Below the pieces are notes generated by a model, which worked only from the letters and a program-made list of their open reading frames with translations, did not search any database and was not told where the DNA came from. From assembly GCA_900544995.1 (NCBI GenBank), contig UQXC01000029.1:1-25655 (forward strand): DNA of 25,655 nt, written 5' to 3'. The stretch comes from an uncultured Collinsella sp. (lineage in GTDB: Bacteria; Actinomycetota; Coriobacteriia; Coriobacteriales; Coriobacteriaceae). Shown in pieces: positions 21,937-25,655 of the stretch. Each line of letters begins with the position of its first letter. Position 1 is the stretch's first letter. The translations under genes were made by a program, and so were the position numbers.

Positions 21937-24071
21937 GCGGCACCCCCCTCACCGTCACCGGTGTAAGCGATGCGCTGCAGCAGCGCCACGATGCCCTCGC
22001 CGTCGACGGGCTCCACCGCAATATGCTTTGCGCTCAGGCGCTTACGGATAATGGGAAGATCGCACGCCTTTGCCTGGCGCATAAGCAGGTAGAGCACGTT
22101 GCCGTCGACCAAGCCCGCCGCGTCGCTCTCGCGGATTGCCGACCCAATTGCGCCCACCAGCTCGCCGACAGGCTCCATGCCCGGCACCACACGCAGGAGC
22201 AAAAAACTCCCCATCTTGCCATCTGCCAGCGCCTGCGCCGCCGCAAGCTCTTGGCCAAAGGCCGCCTGCTTGAGCACGCAAGTGCCGTCAACGCAACGTT
22301 TATCCTGCGCCACCGCCTCATAGTCAAAGGCACGGCCCAGCGCGCTTTCAACCAGCCCGCACAAGATGCGGAACAGGTTTTGATAATAGAGGGTCATTTG
22401 GTTTTCGGCCGCACGACGCACAAAGATCAACACGGCGGGTGACCCGTCGCGCTCGATCGTGTATCCAAACATGGGAAGCCCCGGCGTCAGCTCGCGGTTC
22501 ACCCACAGGTTCGAACGACCCCCGTCGCCCAAAAGAGGTGCAAGCTGCTCAAGCGTGAGCGAGCGTGCGGCATCTTCGGCAATCGCGGGACTTGCCGCCA
22601 CCAGGCGTGCAAATGCCCCGCCCGAAACATGGTAGATCGCCACCGAATCGTTCTCGAGGATCTCGCCCAGAAGCTCGCAGCACTTGCGATAGATGTCGCG
22701 TGGGTTGAGCACGTCGAGCTCCTGTGTCACGGCAAAGATCTTGCCAAAGCTGTCGTGGCGACCCACGATCTGGCGCCTGTACGCGCACTTGTCCTCGATC
22801 GCATCGTGGTAGAGCTGCGTAAGGAACGTATTACGGTTGCGCACGAGCTCGTTTTGATCGCGCTCCGCCCTAATGGCTTCGCTGTTGCGCAGCTGCACAT
22901 AGCCGCACACGGCACCCACCACAAAGTACGCAATAAACGGCAGCCAGTTGGACGGCTCGTAGAACAGGCCCTGAAAGGTATAGCCGAACTGAGTAAAGTA
23001 ACTCGCCGCCAGGCCAATCGAAGCCAGCAGTGCTGCGACCAAGCCAAAGTCGAAGCCATACAGCGTGCCGATCAGCACCACGTAGAGTAGGCGATAGTCG
23101 AGCACGTTGAGCTGGGCCGACTGGGAGAACAGATGCTCCAGCACCTCGAACAGAGCCCAGGCAACGCCCGTCTCCAGGCATTTGATAGGCAGCGAGCGCA
23201 TCTGGATGCGATCGATGGCGGCACGCAAGGGGTTGACCTTCTTTGCGCGGCCAGCATCCCAACGCGCTTGAATGGTCGAAAGATCGCGCAGCAAGTCGTA
23301 GCGCTGAAACCAGCCATAGCGCACGCGAGCGACGTCGCTGGCGGGCAGGGTGTAGCCGGCAGAATCGCCATAGGCAACGGCAAGGCCGGGGAACAGCGCC
23401 TTGAGGGCGTCGCCCACCTCACCCGCCGTGTGATGGAAGGTATCGGCTACGTCGAGCGTCTCAAAAGAGGCATCCCAGCTATCAAAGATGCGGCGAATCA
23501 GCACCGCGAGTTCCTCGGCGCACAGCAGGGGAAACGCTGCATCCCGCGCGCCCTGCAGAGCGACCGATCCGGTTGAGCACGCGTCGAACAGCGGCACCAA
23601 AAACGGATCTTCCAGCGCGGCAGACGCGGTGTACAGGAAGGGCACGCGCAGGATCTTGGTCTGAACGCCCTCGCGAGCAGCGTAGTAGCGGCACAGATCG
23701 TTGGCTGCGCACGCGATAATGCCCTTGCCCGTTCGCCCCGCGGCATCGGCGGCACCCTCGGCACCTGCGGGACCTGCTATATACAACAGCTGGACCCGGC
23801 GACCCGCGCACGCACGAAAGACCGAACGCAGCTGCTCGATATCGCCCACGGTATCGGTATGCGGGGTAAGGTAATTAGACAGGTAGACCACGCGGTCGAA
23901 CTCATAGGCCTGATCTAGGTGTTGCAGAAGCTCTTTCCACGAGGCATGGGGCGATGACTCATCGCGGCGTGCTTCCGCGGAAGCGACGACCTTAACGTGG
24001 TCCCCGGGGAACGCCTTGGCGCAAAAGTCATCGTCAACATATGCGGTGTTGCCAACAACCAGCACCTCCAT
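21933..24071 (-). CDS. pelD: PelD-like c-di-GMP receptor with N-terminal degenerate SDR/epimerase domain
   Basis: First gene of the pel operon, 712 aa. Domains in order: an extended-SDR/epimerase-like domain (about 1-265), four membrane helices (about 300-390), a short coiled segment, GAF (about 455-580), and a degenerate GGDEF (about 590-705). In the last, the active-site GGDEF is DGNVL (656-660), so no cyclase activity is expected. Five residues before it, R647-E-S-D650 is an RxxD I-site, the c-di-GMP binding motif of PelD. The SDR domain has lost the glycine-rich NAD loop (VVGNTAYVDDD) and the Tyr-Lys pair. ATG 24071 follows GGGAGGGG; a longer start 27 bp upstream is less likely. It should switch on the Pel complex when c-di-GMP is bound. 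Confidence 0.88.
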   Translation of the reverse strand: MEVLVVGNTAYVDDDFCAKAFPGDHVKVVASAEARRDESSPHASWKELLQHLDQAYEFDRVVYLSNYLTPHTDTVGDIEQLRSVFRACAGRRVQLLYIAGPAGAEGAADAAGRTGKGIIACAANDLCRYYAAREGVQTKILRVPFLYTASAALEDPFLVPLFDACSTGSVALQGARDAAFPLLCAEELAVLIRRIFDSWDASFETLDVADTFHHTAGEVGDALKALFPGLAVAYGDSAGYTLPASDVARVRYGWFQRYDLLRDLSTIQARWDAGRAKKVNPLRAAIDRIQMRSLPIKCLETGVAWALFEVLEHLFSQSAQLNVLDYRLLYVVLIGTLYGFDFGLVAALLASIGLAASYFTQFGYTFQGLFYEPSNWLPFIAYFVVGAVCGYVQLRNSEAIRAERDQNELVRNRNTFLTQLYHDAIEDKCAYRRQIVGRHDSFGKIFAVTQELDVLNPRDIYRKCCELLGEILENDSVAIYHVSGGAFARLVAASPAIAEDAARSLTLEQLAPLLGDGGRSNLWVNRELTPGLPMFGYTIERDGSPAVLIFVRRAAENQMTLYYQNLFRILCGLVESALGRAFDYEAVAQDKRCVDGTCVLKQAAFGQELAAAQALADGKMGSFLLLRVVPGMEPVGELVGAIGSAIRESDAAGLVDGNVLYLLMRQAKACDLPIIRKRLSAKHIAVEPVDGEGIVALLQRIAYTGDGEGGAA

Positions 24072-24115
24072 AGCGCGCCCCTCCCCTAAAATCCACATTT
24101 GTCATAGTCAAACAT

Positions 24116-24128
24116 GCGTATTGTACGC
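24116..24128. promoter_or_regulatory. Short palindrome upstream of the pel operon
   Basis: GCGTA-TTG-TACGC lies 45 bp before pelD, next to a minus-strand TTGACA. No matching -10 at normal spacing could be assigned, and no c-di-GMP riboswitch consensus was found in the leader, so the pel promoter remains unplaced between 24072 and 24226. Confidence 0.3.
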
Positions 24129-24226
24129 TGTCAACGCGAGCCAAGGCGCCTTTAAGGCTGTTTTAAGAACTTTTTTAGAGGATGTGGGAGTGGTAATTCA
24201 TTCGACTTAAATTCATCGAAGAAATG

Positions 24227-24613
24227 CTATTCGCCCTGAAAAGGCACATCGCAATCTGCTGACAGCCCTGCGGGGAGAATGCCAGGCGATGTACATTGCT
24301 CTCGCACGGAATTGTTGGATGAAAGAAACGGCAGTTCTTTGGAATAGCCGACGATAACCTGCGGAACGATCTTAATACCCAGAGCAAGTTCGAACTTTGC
24401 AATCGTCTTTAGAGTCATATTAGGTTGAGAATTCAAGAGCTTAGAAAGCGACTGAAGGCTTATGCCCATACGATTTGCCAGCTCACTTTTGCTCAATCCC
24501 AAACGTTTCATTTCGCGATGAACAATAAACTCAATACCTAGTGCATGTTCATAAGCACGCGTTTCGCTACTTTCTGTTTCGGCATAAAAATCAGATAGAT
24601 CTACTTTATTCAT
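24227..24613 (-). CDS. XRE-family HTH protein, HigA-like antitoxin
   Basis: A 128-aa protein with a central HTH_3/XRE domain (LSKSELANRMGISLQSLSKL, about 47-66, then NMTLKTIAKFELALGIKI). This arrangement is typical of HigA-type antitoxins and of antitoxins that follow a small toxin gene. The C-terminal tail (about 85-128) is Ser/Pro-rich and unrecognised. ATG 24613 has GGAGA 5 nt upstream. It lies 40 bp after a small ORF on the same strand and downstream of a 12-bp palindrome that could be its operator. Base composition is lower in GC than in the pel genes. A stand-alone phage-type repressor is the alternative. Confidence 0.82.
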   Translation of the reverse strand: MNKVDLSDFYAETESSETRAYEHALGIEFIVHREMKRLGLSKSELANRMGISLQSLSKLLNSQPNMTLKTIAKFELALGIKIVPQVIVGYSKELPFLSSNNSVREQCTSPGILPAGLSADCDVPFQGE

Positions 24614-24653
24614 TGTATTCTCCGTTTCGAAAGCCAAGTATAAAAGTCAACGC

Positions 24654-24827
24654 TCAGATTCCAGAAGCTAACGTGCTATTCTGGCCGATCATTGTTCGAG
24701 CGGTTAATTTCCGCTTAGGGTCTGACAACATTTTCTGGAATTGAGAGTTGTCGGGAGAAGCCGTCAATTCCCAAAACGGTCGACCCTTGAGGTCTCTATA
24801 TTCGACAAGATCATATCCTTCTGCCAA
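24654..24827 (-). CDS. Small ORF upstream of the HigA-like gene, possible toxin remnant
   Basis: A 57-aa reading frame from TTG 24827, with GGGAGG 6 nt upstream and a stop 40 bp before the XRE gene. The N-terminus (AEGYDLVEYRDLKGRPFWEL) is faintly like the first strand of HigB/RelE-type toxins, which read Y-x-(I/V)-x-(Y/F)-x-D-x-x-G-(R/K)-x-P. The rest does not match, and at 57 aa it is about half the length of a full toxin (about 100-120 aa). It could be a decayed toxin, an unrelated small protein, or a chance frame. The frame also stays open upstream to an ATG at 24995, but that reading crosses the palindrome. Confidence 0.4.
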   Translation of the reverse strand: MAEGYDLVEYRDLKGRPFWELTASPDNSQFQKMLSDPKRKLTARTMIGQNSTLASGI

Positions 24828-24846
24828 AGGGCACCTCCCATTTCTA

Positions 24847-24876
24847 GATGAACTTAACTTATAGGTTAAGTTCATC
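24847..24876. promoter_or_regulatory. 12-bp perfect inverted repeat, likely operator of the small HTH operon
   Basis: GATGAACTTAAC and GTTAAGTTCATC are perfect inverted arms around TTATAG. The minus-strand centre CTATAA resembles a -10 box, and the site is about 20-50 bp upstream of the small ORF start. This is what an autoregulated toxin-antitoxin operator looks like. Confidence 0.65.
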
Positions 24877-24957
24877 CATTTAAATACATATAACGAGGTC
24901 CAGACAAGATTCCTCTGCCCCAATCGATAAACAAACCAGTCGAGCTTATGCAAAATC

Positions 24958-25217
24958 CGGAAGTGTGTGGCAAATTCTAGACACGTCAACCACACTGGAT
25001 AGTGACAAAGCTTCTACCTGCGAGTTCTTTTCATGAAAAGGACGATGTGCTCGAGGGTTCCGAAATTTACCGCATACTTCCGTCGGTCATTTCCGGAAGT
25101 GCGGTGAAAAACCGAGATCGACAGACCAGACCCCTGTTTTAGCTTTCCGCGACCTGCGGTTTTGTTGCCGAAATTCGGTTTATGCTCGGAGGTTTCCGAT
25201 TTTTCCCCGCACTTCCG
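24958..25217. repeat. Four 21-23 bp repeats in alternating orientation
   Basis: Related units of the form CGGAAGT..GCGG.xAAA..CGG occur at 24958-24980 (+), 25060-25082 (-), 25094-25114 (+) and 25196-25217 (-). Between them are other palindromes such as CTTTTCATGAAAAG (25027-25040) and CCGAAATTCGG (about 25168-25178). An unrecognised 108-codon frame (25014-25340, minus) covers most of this patch, but its residues simply follow the repeats and it has no clear ribosome site, so it is not called as a gene. No other coding signal is seen in 24850-25389. Confidence 0.6.
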
Positions 25218-25320
25218 AAAAGCACGCTTAAACCGCGCGTCCCGAAGCGGAAAACCGCCGGATATTTGTTTCTCCCCAAATGAGATCCTTGTTTTGCCTG
25301 GCCGAATCTTACATCCAAAC

Positions 25321-25350
25321 AAAAAAGAGGACCGACGCATCAGCCCTCTT
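25321..25350 (-). terminator. Intrinsic terminator of the right-edge gene
   Basis: Minus strand: AAGAGGGCTGA pairs with TCGGTCCTCTT (11 pairs, two of them G-U only on this strand), tetraloop TGCG, then a T-run. It lies 40 bp after the stop codon of the right-edge reading frame, supporting that frame as a real gene. Confidence 0.8.
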
Positions 25351-25389
25351 CAGGTGTCGCCCGAAGGCTTCCAGCGCCATTGATTTAAT

Positions 25390-25655
25390 TCAAATCGATA
25401 TCACTTGTTTGACCACGATCACGTCAACCAGTAGAAGCCGCCCATGCTCGATCATTCCATTGCCGGGATGGCGCTTGGCCAGTACGTCACACATTGCATA
25501 TATGAAAAAAGGCAACACTCTCGGTTTGAAAGCGTCACCCTTAAAGCTCCCAAAGAGCTTTTGTATTACGGGAAGATACTCTACACCATCTTCCCTTGAT
25601 GGTTGATTTCCGATCTCAGCCGAACACATTGAGCAAATAGGCCATTCCCGCAGTT
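25390..25655 (-). CDS. Unrecognised protein, C-terminal part (runs off right edge)
   Basis: The frame is open from the window edge to a TGA at 25390-25392, giving about 88 residues. It is not recognised. Visible features are a WPICSMCSAEIG segment with a CxxC pair near the window edge, a Lys/Phe-rich middle (KLFGSFKGDAFKPRVLPFF), and a hydrophobic C-terminal strand (LLLVDVIVVKQVISI). An internal ATG at 25629 could be a start, but no good ribosome site is seen before it and the frame continues upstream, so a partial gene is more likely. The terminator at 25321-25350 supports transcription in this direction. Confidence 0.5.
   Translation of the reverse strand, partial: LREWPICSMCSAEIGNQPSREDGVEYLPVIQKLFGSFKGDAFKPRVLPFFIYAMCDVLAKRHPGNGMIEHGRLLLVDVIVVKQVISI

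Noticed and set aside
24072..24226. c-di-GMP riboswitch upstream of pelD
   Set aside because: No GEMM-I or GEMM-II consensus can be found on the minus strand; only a short GCGTA/TACGC palindrome is present.
24958..25217. CRISPR array
   Set aside because: The units alternate in orientation, are unevenly spaced and diverged, and no cas gene is nearby.
25014..25340. 108-codon minus-strand gene
   Set aside because: Its codons run through inverted repeats and into the terminator at 25321-25350, there is no good ribosome site, and no protein motif is visible.

Overview
The window reads as chromosomal DNA of a GC-rich Gram-positive anaerobe. The most likely source is a member of the Coriobacteriia close to Collinsella. 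This is inferred from protein character, from the Gram-positive form of the Pel cluster (no outer-membrane PelB or PelC), and from short structured intergenic repeats. It was not confirmed by any search. Almost every gene lies on the minus strand. Long open frames on the plus strand are antisense shadows caused by GC-rich codon use.

Positions 1-7400 are core genome. Reading in the direction of transcription: guaB (IMP dehydrogenase), leuS (leucyl-tRNA synthetase), then the rimP-nusA-infB translation/transcription operon, whose infB runs off the left edge. The rimP operon has a clear promoter followed at once by an intrinsic terminator placed just before the rimP ribosome binding site. This is the layout expected for NusA autoregulation by attenuation. 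The leuS leader is almost entirely one 119-bp inverted repeat. A small ModE/LysR-type winged-helix regulator is the only convincing plus-strand gene.

Positions 7397-12741 hold a degenerate Cys/Met-metabolism PLP-fold protein and a sucrose utilisation locus: PTS EIIBC (scrA-like), sucrose-6-phosphate hydrolase (scrB-like) and a LacI-family repressor. Three matching LacI-type operators lie in front of scrA (two) and the repressor gene (one).

Positions 12976-24071 are one tightly coupled eight-gene operon, with every junction overlapping or 3 bp apart: pelD-like (degenerate SDR, membrane helices, GAF, degenerate GGDEF), pelE-like, pelA-like deacetylase (DUF2194), pelF, pelG, a CotH-kinase lipoprotein, a VTC-domain protein and a DUF4956 membrane protein. 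The first five are the Gram-positive form of the Pel exopolysaccharide machine. PelD keeps a c-di-GMP I-site motif. The last three add a possible phosphate-transfer module, which is the most interesting functional question in the window.

Positions about 24140-25655 are lower in GC and look accessory. They hold an XRE-family antitoxin-like gene with a small upstream ORF and a 12-bp palindromic operator, a patch of alternating-orientation 22-bp repeats, and the 3' part of an unrecognised gene with its own terminator. Two copies of a covarying structured repeat (5257-5355 and 12832-12933) sit just 3' of guaB and of the pel operon. No tRNA, rRNA, CRISPR array or complete insertion sequence was seen.
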